A program made the position numbers and the translations under genes. 64,000 nucleotides of DNA from contig NZ_RZIS01000003.1 of NCBI RefSeq assembly GCF_005281835.1, positions 496,001-560,000 on the forward strand, read 5' to 3'. The notes under the pieces were generated by a model. It was not told the origin of the DNA. It saw only the letters and a program-made list of their open reading frames with translations, and ran no database searches. This document shows, in pieces, positions 26,473 to 35,276 of the stretch. This stretch comes from Vibrio profundi. GTDB taxonomy: Bacteria; Pseudomonadota; Gammaproteobacteria; Enterobacterales; Vibrionaceae. Within the stretch, counting starts at the first letter, position 1; the number at the start of each line of letters is the position of its first letter.

Positions 26473-26512
26473 AATATGCCTTTGTTTAGATGTAATTGAA
26501 TTGGATTAAAGA

Positions 26513-27595
26513 TTGGAATTACTTGCGATAGATTTTCTTGGTAGACCTTTGAGGCTAGAAGGCTCAATGGCTGGTTGGCAACAGCTGTTTTGGGATAACA
26601 CTTTAGTTTCACAGCTCGATGCGAGTTCAGAAGCAGATGAAAATAGAAAGCATACGTTCAAGCTTGCGAATGGCACAGAGGAGCTTACTTGCGAAGTCAC
26701 AACCAATGTTCAGTGGCAACCATTCGAAATGGATTATGTAGCAACGGTAAACAGTCAAGTTGTTGCAGAAGGCTCTCGAAACACTAAAGACATAGAACAA
26801 CAAACTCCCGTAGTCGCGCCAAAGGCTGAAAAACGATTTAGCATTATCGGACTCGTATCGCTTGGGATGAAAGCGTTAAAAAGTGCCAAGCTTATCAAGG
26901 TAGTACTTGCGTCTGCGAGTCTCGCGGCTTATTCGTGGCTTTTTTCGATTCAATTTGCTTTAGCGCTTATCGCATGTCTAATGTTTCACGAGTACGGGCA
27001 TATTCGTGCGATGAAATACTTTGGGATGAAAACTAAAGGTATTTACCTAATCCCATTTTTAGGTGGATTAGCATTATCGGATGAGAAAATTAACACCCGT
27101 TGGCAAGATGTCGTTATTTCAATCATGGGGCCTTTTTTTGGCCTAATTTTGTCGGTTATTTTTACGCTTCTTTATTGGGCGACGGGCGAGATGTTTTTCG
27201 CAGGGCTCGCGGTATTTAATGCTCTATTAAACCTATTTAACTTATTGCCAATTCTGCCGTTGGATGGTGGTCACGTTCTAAAGAGCATCAGCTTTTCAAT
27301 GAACAGCATGCTTGGGATTGTGCTATGTGTGGCAGCCGCGATTGGTGGCGTTATTCTAAGTTACCAGCTGAATCTAACTTTGTTTGGCTTCTTACTGATT
27401 ATGGGAAGTGTAGAGATCCTGTTTGAATGGAAAGGTCGACACCATAGTCATTTGTTGCCATTAGATCGATACGGCCAAATCGTTTCGTTTGCATGGTACG
27501 TCGGTTTAGTTTCTGGATTGATTGGCATCATTTGGTATTTTGCGTCAACTGGCGATCAATTACTAAGTTTACCGATGCAAATACTCGGTACCTAA
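26513..27595 (+). CDS. Site-2 protease family (M50) membrane metalloprotease
   Basis: A 360-residue membrane protein. The zinc site is HEYGH (residues 159-163) within a hydrophobic helix, and the third ligand is in NLLPILPLDGGHV, the second M50 signature. About six membrane helices follow a soluble N-terminal region of ~125 residues (WQQLFWDNTLVSQLD ... KHTFKLANGTEELTCEV) that looks beta-rich and is not part of the usual S2P core. The start is TTG 26513; the next in-frame start (ATG 26567) would trim the soluble part. Such enzymes cut membrane proteins, often anti-sigma factors. No substrate gene is adjacent. Confidence 0.85.
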   Translation: MELLAIDFLGRPLRLEGSMAGWQQLFWDNTLVSQLDASSEADENRKHTFKLANGTEELTCEVTTNVQWQPFEMDYVATVNSQVVAEGSRNTKDIEQQTPVVAPKAEKRFSIIGLVSLGMKALKSAKLIKVVLASASLAAYSWLFSIQFALALIACLMFHEYGHIRAMKYFGMKTKGIYLIPFLGGLALSDEKINTRWQDVVISIMGPFFGLILSVIFTLLYWATGEMFFAGLAVFNALLNLFNLLPILPLDGGHVLKSISFSMNSMLGIVLCVAAAIGGVILSYQLNLTLFGFLLIMGSVEILFEWKGRHHSHLLPLDRYGQIVSFAWYVGLVSGLIGIIWYFASTGDQLLSLPMQILGT

Positions 27596-27599
27596 TATC

Positions 27600-27632
27600 A
27601 AAAAAGCCCAGTTATTAGTACTGGGCTTTTTA
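27600..27632. terminator. Bidirectional terminator between M50 and M48 genes
   Basis: Perfect stem AAAAGCCCAGT / ACTGGGCTTTT (27602-27630), 7-base loop, flanked by A on the left and T on the right. Confidence 0.93.
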
Positions 27633-28424
27633 TCAGGCTTTACAGTTTGGACGAGACGTACCGTAGTTTGGAAGTGTCTTGATTGTCGCTTGTAAATCTT
27701 TTATCCGTGTATTGTGCGATGGGTGAGTCGACAGCAATTCTGGAGGCGCGCTTCCGCCAGATGCCTTGGCCATATTTTTCCACAAATCCACGCTTTGTTT
27801 CGGATCAAATCCCGCTTTAGCCATATAGTCTAAACCAACAATATCAGCTTCAGATTCTTGAGTTCGACCATACGGCAAGATCACCCCATATTGAACGCCA
27901 AGCCCTAACGCAGCCATCGTTACGCCTTGATATTGATTATATTCAGAGGCACCAACGGCGATACTGGTGAGTTGTAAACCAGTATTGGCGATTTGGGATT
28001 GAGATAGGCGTTCGTTACTGTGATCCGCAAGAACGTGTGCGACCTCGTGGCCAATAACCGTCGCTAGCTGATCTTGATTTACTGCAACCTTAAGAAGGCC
28101 AGTGTATACACCGATTTTACCTCCCGGTAACGCAAATGCATTCACTTGGTCACTATCAAAAACCACGACTTCCCATTCACTAAATCCCTTTTGTTTCGGG
28201 ATGTATTGGGTGATGCTGTTCGCTACACACTGGACGTAAGCGTTAGTTTTGGCATCTTTACTGATAGGTTGCTCTTTTTTCATCTGCTCAAAAGATGTTG
28301 CCCCAAGTTGCGACATGTCTTGATCTGAAAAAAGTAATAATTGGTTGCGTCCGGTAGGAGAGGCACTACAAGCTGTGAGACCGGCTACGACAAGCATCGT
28401 CGATGCTTTCATCCATGGCGTCAT
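27633..28424 (-). CDS. M48 family metalloprotease, lipoprotein
   Basis: A 263-residue zinc protease of the Oma1/HtpX-related M48 family. Lipobox LTACS (Cys19) indicates a lipid-anchored periplasmic protein. The zinc motif is HEVAH (residues 126-130) and the third ligand Glu is in ESEADIVGLDYMAKAG. FALPGGKIGVYTGLL ahead of the active site and the final STHPSHNTRI stretch are typical. Related proteins (LoiP, YcaL, BepA in E. coli) act in envelope quality control; this one is not close enough to assign to any. It converges with the M50 gene; both are membrane-linked proteases, though no functional link is shown. Confidence 0.9.
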   Translation of the reverse strand: MTPWMKASTMLVVAGLTACSASPTGRNQLLLFSDQDMSQLGATSFEQMKKEQPISKDAKTNAYVQCVANSITQYIPKQKGFSEWEVVVFDSDQVNAFALPGGKIGVYTGLLKVAVNQDQLATVIGHEVAHVLADHSNERLSQSQIANTGLQLTSIAVGASEYNQYQGVTMAALGLGVQYGVILPYGRTQESEADIVGLDYMAKAGFDPKQSVDLWKNMAKASGGSAPPELLSTHPSHNTRIKDLQATIKTLPNYGTSRPNCKA

Positions 28425-28505
28425 ACAATATCCTCATGTAATACGATATTTAGCCATGTTAACATCAACTTGAGTGATAACTAAAACAACGATTAAGGAA
28501 TATGC

Positions 28506-28934
28506 GTGAGTATTTGGAAAAAACCGATAGATTTAGAAGCACTTAACGCGACCTCTAAAAACACTTTAATTGACCATCTTGATATTGTTTATTCAGAGTT
28601 GAATGACAATTCTTTGAAGGCAACGATGCCTGTTTGTCATTTTACTCATCAGCCTTTAGGTATGCTGCACGGTGGCGCTTCAGTGGTCCTGGCCGAAACG
28701 TTAGGCTCTGTCGCGGCCAATTACTGTGTGTCCGACGATTATTACTGCGTTGGCCTCGATATTAATGCTAATCACGTTCGAGCGATGCGAGAAGGGCACG
28801 TGATAGGTGAAGCGACCCCAATCCACTTAGGTGCTTCGACACAAGTGTGGCAGATTAACATTACTGATGAACGACAACGATTAGTGTGTACAAGCCGCCT
28901 TACTATTGCTGTGAAAAAACATAAACGTCGTTAA
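28506..28934 (+). CDS. Hotdog-fold thioesterase (MenI/PaaI type)
   Basis: A 142-residue acyl-CoA thioesterase of the hotdog fold. Conserved stretches are PVCHFTHQPLGMLHGGASVVLAETLGS (the HGG with catalytic Glu), and VGLDINANHVRAMREG and TQVWQINI. These match the E. coli MenI (YdiI) group, which hydrolyses 1,4-dihydroxy-2-naphthoyl-CoA for menaquinone synthesis; other acyl-CoA substrates remain possible. Translation starts at GTG 28506, with AAGGA about 8 bp upstream. It lies just before a small DUF3389-like gene in the same direction. Confidence 0.88.
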   Translation: MSIWKKPIDLEALNATSKNTLIDHLDIVYSELNDNSLKATMPVCHFTHQPLGMLHGGASVVLAETLGSVAANYCVSDDYYCVGLDINANHVRAMREGHVIGEATPIHLGASTQVWQINITDERQRLVCTSRLTIAVKKHKRR

Positions 28935-28961
28935 TGAATGAAAATAAGTTGAAGGTAAGCT

Positions 28962-29195
28962 TTGGTTATAAATTTTAAAAGCGGAAAAATTATCGCGACA
29001 CCTCACGAAATTGTTGTGAGATTAGACGGGGAGCATCGTGTAACTATGCAAGCTCAAACCGATGCCATTCAATTGATAGGTAATGGTGCCAATGTTATTT
29101 CTGTCAATGGTGCTGAGTGCAAATGGTCAATTAAATTAGATACTGAGGCGCAACTAGACGCACTCGCCGCAGCGATTGGTATCGCGATTCTTTAA
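28962..29195 (+). CDS. DUF3389-like small protein
   Basis: A 77-residue protein starting at TTG 28962 (GAAGG upstream). The sequence FKSGKIIATPHEIVVRLDG, ANVISVNGAECKWSIKLD and the closing Ala-rich helix match what I recall of DUF3389, a family found mainly in Vibrio. It is probably soluble and has no signal peptide. It is 27 bp after the thioesterase gene and may share its transcript. Its function is unknown. Confidence 0.72.
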   Translation: MVINFKSGKIIATPHEIVVRLDGEHRVTMQAQTDAIQLIGNGANVISVNGAECKWSIKLDTEAQLDALAAAIGIAIL

Positions 29196-29246
29196 CATTC
29201 CTTATTACAATTCTTCGTAACTAAACTTGCGAATCTCTCTAAAAAT

Positions 29247-29286
29247 GAGGAAACTGTACTTATCTCCCCTAAAGTATGATTTCCTC
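29247..29286 (+). promoter_or_regulatory. Hairpin at the sgrR start
   Basis: GAGGAAA (29247-29253) pairs with TTTCCTC (29280-29286), and TACTT (29257-29261) with AAGTA (29272-29276). With two wobble pairs between, the stem is 15 positions with one mismatch and a 10-base loop. It ends 3 bases before ATG 29290 and its left arm holds the only GAGG of the leader. Confidence 0.5.
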
Positions 29287-29289
29287 TTT

Positions 29290-30984
29290 ATGAGTAGCCC
29301 AAGACTCCGCGTTCAATTTGAAACCCTATTCGAACACTTCGATGGTAAAGACACTGGCATTCAGCTAGAAGATATTACTGATGTACTTTGTTGTACTCGT
29401 CGAAACGCTAGGATTGTGCTCAACAAGCTTGCAGAAGAAGGTTGGATTGAATGGCACCCGGCAGCGGGACGCGGAAAACTTTCACAACTCAATTTTAAAC
29501 GAAATCGCAATGACGTTAGTGAAAACCTTGCCAGACGTTACCTCGAAGAAGGAAAAATAGGGCAAGCGCTTGCGGTTTTAGACCGCGACGCCGCTAAATT
29601 GACTCAGGTAATTCAAGGGTATTTAGGCGTTCAATATCAGGAAGGGGAACAAGTGGTTCGACTTCCGTATTACCGCCCACTTTCCATGTTAGACCCTTTG
29701 AAATCGATGCGACGTAGTGAGCAGCACATTGCAGGGCAAGTATTTAGCGGCTTAACCAAGCTTGATGATAACGATCAGTTACAACCAGATCTTGCTCATT
29801 CATGGCAATCCATCTCTGAAAAACATTGGCGTTTTTACCTGCGCCCTGGGGTACGTTTTCATAACGGCGAGCCATTATTAACTGAATACGTAGTTGATGG
29901 GTTGAGTAACCTAGAATCATTAAACATGTTTTCTCACATCAAAGAGGTTACTTCTCCGGCGCCTTGGGTAGTCGATGTCATGCTGACTCAGCCGGACAAA
30001 TATTTCCCTCTTGCTCTTACTGAGACGCAGGCAAAAATCACACTGCCTGTGAGCTTGCGTAATGAGGATTACGATACAAAACCGATTGGTACCGGCCCAT
30101 ATAAAGTGGAAATAAATGACGAGAAACGACTTATTCTTCATGCTTTTGATGGCTATTTTGGATTTCGTCCTTTAATGGATCGTGTCGAAGTTTGGGTTGT
30201 GGATGAAGCTTATTCTTCCATGGTCTTTCCAAGCTTAACGAAGCCGACGATTGCTGACCGTAGTGCGACAGACGAAGTTGAACTCGATCCCGGTTGTACA
30301 TATTTATTGCTTAATCGCCGAAGCGGTATCGCTCAAGATCCCGAGTGGGCGAGCTTTCTTGCCAATACGCTAAGCGCTTCCAATTTGTTCGCTCACATAC
30401 CTCAATCTACCGTCATTGAACTAGGCGTGCTGCATGCATACGGACTAAAACCTGGTTGGTATGACGTAATGCCTAATCAAGAGGTTGAGCTTCCAGAAAG
30501 CCAGCAAACGCTGAGAGTCGCTTACCAACCACAACATCCAATGTTTCCGACGGTAGCTAAGGGCATTGCATCAATTCTTAAGGCTCACGATATTACAGTA
30601 GAATTCATTACTTATGACATCACTCATCCGGATCCCGAACAAGTCGATGTTTGGATCAAACCAATGGGGATTGCTAATAATCGCGACGATGCACTTGCAG
30701 GATGGCTACTTGATTACAGCGATATCGAAAACCTAAGTCCGCTGGATGATTTTGACCAATGGGCGCATTTAGTCGATCGATGGAGAGCAGGAGAGTTTGA
30801 AAAGTTTCCTGCGCGGAAAATTGGAAAGGAATTAGTTAACTCGAACCAAATAGTCCCTATGTTTCATTGTTGGCTCGGCGTGAATAAAGATCAGTGTGGC
30901 ACACTTCAGAATGCAAAATGCAATGCTCTCGGTTGGTTCGATTTCAGTCAGGTTTGGGTTAAACCTGAATTAGGCGGCCAATGA
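29290..30984 (+). CDS. sgrR: SgrR-type transcriptional regulator
   Basis: A 564-residue regulator with an N-terminal DNA-binding domain (about residues 1-100: LRVQFETLFEHFDGK, DVLCCTRRNARIVLNKLAEEGW) and a C-terminal domain like an oligopeptide-binding protein (YYRPLSMLDPLKSMRRSEQHIAGQVFSGLTKL, WRFYLRPGVRFHNGEPL, PIGTGPYKVE). It aligns with E. coli SgrR, which senses sugar-phosphate stress and activates the sRNA SgrS. ATG 29290 is chosen because the family begins MPSARLQ-like (here MSSPRLRVQ); no Shine-Dalgarno is seen there, and TTG 29227 or ATG 29245 are alternatives. It overlaps the transporter gene by four bases. Confidence 0.9.
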   Translation: MSSPRLRVQFETLFEHFDGKDTGIQLEDITDVLCCTRRNARIVLNKLAEEGWIEWHPAAGRGKLSQLNFKRNRNDVSENLARRYLEEGKIGQALAVLDRDAAKLTQVIQGYLGVQYQEGEQVVRLPYYRPLSMLDPLKSMRRSEQHIAGQVFSGLTKLDDNDQLQPDLAHSWQSISEKHWRFYLRPGVRFHNGEPLLTEYVVDGLSNLESLNMFSHIKEVTSPAPWVVDVMLTQPDKYFPLALTETQAKITLPVSLRNEDYDTKPIGTGPYKVEINDEKRLILHAFDGYFGFRPLMDRVEVWVVDEAYSSMVFPSLTKPTIADRSATDEVELDPGCTYLLLNRRSGIAQDPEWASFLANTLSASNLFAHIPQSTVIELGVLHAYGLKPGWYDVMPNQEVELPESQQTLRVAYQPQHPMFPTVAKGIASILKAHDITVEFITYDITHPDPEQVDVWIKPMGIANNRDDALAGWLLDYSDIENLSPLDDFDQWAHLVDRWRAGEFEKFPARKIGKELVNSNQIVPMFHCWLGVNKDQCGTLQNAKCNALGWFDFSQVWVKPELGGQ

Positions 30985-31868
30985 AAAACACCGTAACGTT
31001 AACCTTACTTGCACTCATTGCTTTCGCTGCGAACTCGGTATTGTGCCGCTGGGCGTTAGCAGATTCTTCAATTGATGCATATAGCTTTACTGCCATTCGA
31101 ATCATCTCTGGTGCGTCGACTTTGATGTTACTGGTGCTATTGCTAAAACCAGTCGAATTTTCAGCCGCAGAATTAAGACGTTTTGTAAGTGTGAAATCGA
31201 CATTCGCATTATTGGTGTATATGTTCGGCTTCTCTTACGCATACATCGATTTAGGCGCAGGGCTTGGTGCTTTAGTCCTATTTGCTGCGGTTCAATTCAC
31301 GATGATCGCAAGCCACGTAATCAAAGGCCATAAATTAAATACCCTAGAATGGGCTGGATGTTTAATCTCCATTAGTGGGCTAGTGTATTTATTGGCGCCA
31401 GGCTCTTCACAGTCAACAATGAATACTCTCTCAATCGCATTGATGCTGCTCGCTGGAATCGCTTGGGGATTCTATACGTTATTTGGCAAAGGCGGAGAAC
31501 AACCCTTGGTGTCTACCGCTGTTAACTTCTCGCTGGCGGTCCCTTTCGCTTTAGTCGTAGGGCTGCTGTTAAGTGGGAACCTTCATGTCACACAAGATGG
31601 TATTATCTACGCGATTTTATCTGGAAGCCTTGCATCTGGCGCCGGGTACGCATTGTGGTATTCAGCACTTCGTCATATTTCCACAGTAACGGCTTCAGTA
31701 TCACAATTATCTGTTCCTGTTATCGCGACAGCTGGTGGCGTGATATTACTGGCCGAACCATTGACGTTACATTTTATAGTGTCTTCTAGCATTATTTTAT
31801 GTGGGATTGGATGTGTGTTGCTCGCACCGAAACTAAACTCTAATAACAGGAACAACGATACAAAGTAA
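30981..31868 (+). CDS. EamA family (DMT superfamily) transporter
   Basis: A 295-residue inner-membrane transporter with ten predicted helices in two EamA repeats (LLALIAFAANSVLCRWAL, VLFAAVQFTMIASH; LLAGIAWGFYTLFGKGG, SGSLASGAGYALWYSALRH, VPVIATAGGVILLAEPLT). It is translationally coupled to sgrR (ATGA) and to the zinc-ribbon gene downstream (TAATG). In E. coli the gene next to sgrR-sgrS is setA, a sugar efflux pump of a different family, so this protein may take a comparable export role; that is inferred from position. The substrate is unknown. Confidence 0.9.
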   Translation: MKNTVTLTLLALIAFAANSVLCRWALADSSIDAYSFTAIRIISGASTLMLLVLLLKPVEFSAAELRRFVSVKSTFALLVYMFGFSYAYIDLGAGLGALVLFAAVQFTMIASHVIKGHKLNTLEWAGCLISISGLVYLLAPGSSQSTMNTLSIALMLLAGIAWGFYTLFGKGGEQPLVSTAVNFSLAVPFALVVGLLLSGNLHVTQDGIIYAILSGSLASGAGYALWYSALRHISTVTASVSQLSVPVIATAGGVILLAEPLTLHFIVSSSIILCGIGCVLLAPKLNSNNRNNDTK

Positions 31869-32119
31869 TGGCAAAACCAAACAAAAAACAGCCGAGCAAA
31901 ACGGTAGAAATCTTCTGTGGAAAATGTCGAACTCAGCTATTTAAATATCGTAAAGGCGGCAAAGGTGCATTAGTGAAATGCTTCAAAGAGCGTATTGTGG
32001 AAGATTACACTGAGAAACCCTGTTACTGCCCGGGTTGTGGTATAGAGTTCGCCCGAGATACTTTAGTTCGTGGTACTCCTGCGTTCAAGATGATTGGTGG
32101 AAAAGTCACAATGAAATAG
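31868..32119 (+). CDS. Small zinc-ribbon protein
   Basis: An 83-residue basic protein with two CxxC pairs (Cys17/20 in FCGKC, Cys54/57 in CPGC), plus Cys38 and Cys52, so a structural zinc site is very likely. The Lys-rich N-terminus and KYRKGGKGALVKC suggest nucleic acid or ribosome contact. Its start overlaps the transporter stop by one base. I know similar short proteins in Vibrio and Shewanella but no function. An A+T-rich inverted repeat (TGATATAG / CTATATCA, 32123-32145) follows directly. Confidence 0.78.
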   Translation: MAKPNKKQPSKTVEIFCGKCRTQLFKYRKGGKGALVKCFKERIVEDYTEKPCYCPGCGIEFARDTLVRGTPAFKMIGGKVTMK

Positions 32120-32260
32120 TAGTGATATAGAATTAAACTATATCATCATTGTATCCACCCCGATAAATTTCTAACAATTACCATAAAATCAATCCATTTG
32201 GCTATATCATTATAATTATCGTGATTTCGATGTCAGCGTTAGCTCATTAGAGGATTTCAA

Positions 32261-32611
32261 ATGAAAAATAGCCCCAATGCCGAACAACCTGACGAGTTCT
32301 GTGTCGTACTGACGACAGTAAATAGCCCAGAACAAGAGAGCCTCATTATCCGCGCGTTACTAGAATCAAGCTTAGCAGCATGTATTCAAACTTTGCCGAT
32401 AAGCAGCCATTACGTTTGGGAAGGGAAAGTGTGCAGCGACAAAGAAACTTTGCTCGTGATTAAGACGCAAAAAAAGTGTTATCAAGTGCTTGAGCAAACA
32501 ATCTGCGCGCATCACGAATATGATGTTCCTCAGATTGTTCAACTAGAAATCAAAGAGGGGTTCAATCCCTATTTAAGCTGGATAGAACAAGTTACCGGCA
32601 ATAAAGAGTAA
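32261..32611 (+). CDS. cutA: CutA divalent-cation tolerance protein
   Basis: A 116-residue CutA1 protein, a soluble trimer of ferredoxin-like fold. Family motifs are VVLTTVNSPEQESLIIRALL, LAACIQTLPISSHYVWEGK, ETLLVIKTQKK and YDVPQIVQLEIKEG. In E. coli it is linked to copper tolerance, though its real role is unsettled. Usually it sits near dsbD; here it stands alone, after a 141-bp gap. A CTATATCA motif at 32202-32209 repeats the sequence found after the previous gene. Confidence 0.93.
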   Translation: MKNSPNAEQPDEFCVVLTTVNSPEQESLIIRALLESSLAACIQTLPISSHYVWEGKVCSDKETLLVIKTQKKCYQVLEQTICAHHEYDVPQIVQLEIKEGFNPYLSWIEQVTGNKE

Positions 32612-32840
32612 CGCTATCACTTAGGCTCAACATTATTCCCTGAATTCGCTGTACCCTTAACTATGTTTTGGTTGGGAATGTTACAAGGTAACTTAAATCT
32701 AAAACGACAGTAACAAATGTCCAAGGCCAAGAGTGAGTTACCGTTGTGATATATTTGGGGGATATTTGCCTTAGCGAAAACAGCAGCTTTCCAGCCGTAT
32801 ATTCTTTACGTTCGAGTCTTTCCGTAAATCAGTCATATTA

Positions 32841-33449
32841 TCAGTACTCTTTCACCCGCCCTTGAAAACCAAGTAGAGCTAGAGATAAAACGGCTCCCAT
32901 CGTGTCGCATAACATGTCCTTTTGCGCGTCCCAAATATCGCCTTGCGACCCTAAAAATGCGATGCCTTCATCACCGCCAGCGATCTCTGCGTACCACCAC
33001 TCAATAATTTCGTATCCAGCAGCCACACTCACGATAGCGAACAATGAAAATAGACACGCCAGCAGAGGTCTGCATAACTTATTTTTCAGTAAATATTCAG
33101 CAAGGGGATAGGCATAGAGCCCAATTGAAAAGTGAGCAACTCGGTCAAAGTTGTTACGCTCTGAACCTATCATATTGTTAAACCAGTCAAATGGGACTTC
33201 TGAGAAAGTGTACTTAGCTCCGATGGTATGTAACGCCAGCCAAATGAACATCAGTACATAAGCGGTTTTACTGAAAGTGTATTTAGTCGATATCCACCAA
33301 ATGCCGAGCAAAATTATGAGAGCAGGGACGATTTCAGCGATCCAAACCGCACGTGATGAAGGTTCATATGCTGAGAATAGAAAAATGGCGCTATATAACA
33401 GCGTCAAAATACCTAACGTGGAACTTTGACTTGTGCTTACTCGGAACAT
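32841..33449 (-). CDS. DUF2238 membrane protein (YjdF-like)
   Basis: A 202-residue inner-membrane protein with about six helices. The start ATG 33449 has a perfect TGGAG 6-7 bp upstream; the TTG at 33461 lies within that site and is rejected. Family motifs are LHTIGAKYTFSEVPFDW, NFDRVAHFSIGLYAYPLAEY, YEIIEWWYAEIAGG and GSQGDIWDAQKDMLCDTMGA. Two conserved acidic clusters (EIIEWW, DAQKDMLCD) could bind a metal. Function is unknown. It is a single gene on the minus strand. Confidence 0.88.
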   Translation of the reverse strand: MFRVSTSQSSTLGILTLLYSAIFLFSAYEPSSRAVWIAEIVPALIILLGIWWISTKYTFSKTAYVLMFIWLALHTIGAKYTFSEVPFDWFNNMIGSERNNFDRVAHFSIGLYAYPLAEYLLKNKLCRPLLACLFSLFAIVSVAAGYEIIEWWYAEIAGGDEGIAFLGSQGDIWDAQKDMLCDTMGAVLSLALLGFQGRVKEY

Positions 33450-33653
33450 AGATAACTCCAATGAATTATTTTGACTATAATGACACTTAATTAAACACTG
33501 TACAATTGCGTTTTAAATTACGAAATCTGTTGGAAATCGAATTCATCGCCCACAATATCGTCTAACGAAACCTTACATTTCATTAAAGTTTGATTTACCT
33601 ACTATGGCTCACTAAAATCACGGCACAATTACTACAAACAAGAAAGTAAAGTC

Positions 33654-34493
33654 ATGAAACTGGAAACTGTCGATTATCTTGCTGACGATGCAGCGGAACA
33701 ATTTGTAAACTCATTACGCGAAACTGGATTTGGTGTTCTTAAGAATCACCCAATCCCTAAAGAACTCGTAGAATCTATCTACGAAAATTGGTACCAATTC
33801 TTCATATCTGAACAAAAAAATGACTTTCACTTCAATGTAGAAACTCAAGATGGTTACTTCCCACCATCAGTATCTGAAGTGGCAAAGGGCCACTCTGTAA
33901 AAGATATTAAAGAGTACTTCCATGTTTACCCTTGGGGTCAGATCCCAGAGCAACTAAAAGAGCAGATCTTAGACTACTACGCGCGCGCTAATGCATTCGC
34001 TGAAGAACTATTAGGTTGGGTTGAAGCTCACGCTCCTAAAGACGTTCAAGAGAAATTCTCTATCGCATTGTCAGAAATGATTAATGGCAGTGAACAAACA
34101 CTTCTACGTGTACTTCACTACCCACCAATGCAAGGTGATGAAGAGCCGGGCGCAATTCGCGCTGCAGCACATGAAGACATCAACTTACTGACTGTACTTC
34201 CGGCTGCAAACGAGCCTGGTCTACAAGTTAAGTCAAAAGAAGGTGATTGGTTAGACGTACCATGTGATTTTGGTAACCTAATCATTAACATCGGTGACAT
34301 GCTTCAAGAAGCATCTGGTGGTTACTTCCCATCGACAACGCACCGTGTAATTAATCCAACAGGCGCACGCCAAGAGAAATCTCGTATTTCACTTCCTCTG
34401 TTCCTTCACCCGAAGCCAGATGTTGTTTTATCTGAGAAATACACGGCAAATGAATACTTGATGGAGCGTCTACGCGAACTAGGCGTTATCTAA
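33654..34493 (+). CDS. 2-oxoglutarate/Fe(II)-dependent oxygenase, isopenicillin N synthase-like
   Basis: A 279-residue soluble dioxygenase. The iron ligands are His173 and Asp175 (AAHEDINLLT) and His230 (STTHRV); the co-substrate-binding Arg244-x-Ser246 (KSRISLPLF) follows, the standard IPNS/2OG arrangement. The N-terminal ETGFGVLKNHPIP block is the usual fold start. No antibiotic-type partners are near; bacterial members act on diverse small molecules, so the substrate is open. It is a single-gene unit with a clear terminator. Confidence 0.9.
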   Translation: MKLETVDYLADDAAEQFVNSLRETGFGVLKNHPIPKELVESIYENWYQFFISEQKNDFHFNVETQDGYFPPSVSEVAKGHSVKDIKEYFHVYPWGQIPEQLKEQILDYYARANAFAEELLGWVEAHAPKDVQEKFSIALSEMINGSEQTLLRVLHYPPMQGDEEPGAIRAAAHEDINLLTVLPAANEPGLQVKSKEGDWLDVPCDFGNLIINIGDMLQEASGGYFPSTTHRVINPTGARQEKSRISLPLFLHPKPDVVLSEKYTANEYLMERLRELGVI

Positions 34494-34512
34494 CTCTGGT
34501 AGCAGATTATCT

Positions 34513-34545
34513 AAAAGGTCAGCATTTGCTGGCCTTTTTTGTTGC
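34513..34545 (+). terminator. Rho-independent terminator of the oxygenase gene
   Basis: AAAGGTCAGC / GCTGGCCTTT, ten pairs with one G-T wobble, loop ATTT, then a T run. Confidence 0.9.
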
Positions 34546-34641
34546 TTGGTTCAAGAAACGCGCAGTCAAATGTAATCCTACTCGACAAATACTTACCAAT
34601 GGATTTCAATTAAATAAGAGAGTCTTCAAGGTAGTAGGTAT

Positions 34642-35259
34642 ATGTCAGAAAATCATAATATCAGCGCAACTTTTCAAACCTATATGGAGAACCCGCTTTT
34701 GTGGCCCATATTGGAAGTGTTGAGAAAAAAGCCGAGTGGTTGGAAGGTTCATACCCTGTCTGCACACTTAAATGAGTTAGGGTTAGTGCCGATACTCGAT
34801 GTGGTACCAGAAAAAGACTTATTCAAGCGCAACTTCTTGATTATGAATGCGCTTTACCAATTACAAGAAACTCTATATCCAGACAATTGGTTGCAAGTCT
34901 GCGCGATGGATATCGTGTTAATGCCAAGCCATCAAGCCTCGTCTCATGCGGTTGATCATGAGGATCCTCTCCGTGACTATTATGTTCACTGGCATAATTA
35001 CGAAGCAGAAGAAGGCGAAGTTAAACGCTTACTTAACGAGTTTTGGAGCCGTTATAGAAAGTTTGTCGGCAGTACCAATGGGGCAGATATGGACAGAGCC
35101 AAAGCCCTCAGCTTATTCGAGCTGCCACACGATGCGACTCAGCCAGACATTCGTAAGCGTTGGCGAAAATTAGCACTCAAATGGCACCCAGACAGGGATA
35201 GCGGAAATACCGACAAGTTTAGAGTTCTATGTGAAGCTTGGAACGTTTTAAGACACTGA
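34642..35259 (+). CDS. DnaJ-related protein with C-terminal J domain
   Basis: A 205-residue co-chaperone-like protein. Residues 1-140 form the DNAJ_related domain (NPLLWPILEVLRKKPSGWKVHTL, DLFKRNFLIMNALYQLQ). Residues 152-205 form a truncated J domain with the HPD motif at 182-184 (KLALKWHPDRD) and closing helix (FRVLCEAWNVLRH). J proteins stimulate DnaK; a C-terminal J domain without Gly/Phe or zinc region suggests a dedicated client or site. It converges with the PBP2 gene, and a long inverted repeat lies between them. Confidence 0.9.
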   Translation: MSENHNISATFQTYMENPLLWPILEVLRKKPSGWKVHTLSAHLNELGLVPILDVVPEKDLFKRNFLIMNALYQLQETLYPDNWLQVCAMDIVLMPSHQASSHAVDHEDPLRDYYVHWHNYEAEEGEVKRLLNEFWSRYRKFVGSTNGADMDRAKALSLFELPHDATQPDIRKRWRKLALKWHPDRDSGNTDKFRVLCEAWNVLRH

Positions 35260-35276
35260 TTGTTTTGACAGAATTA

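Noticed and set aside
32123..32209. Repeated CTATATCA and TGATATAG motifs as a Fur or other operator before cutA
   Set aside because: Match to the Fur consensus is poor and A+T-rich palindromes arise easily here; not enough to call a site.
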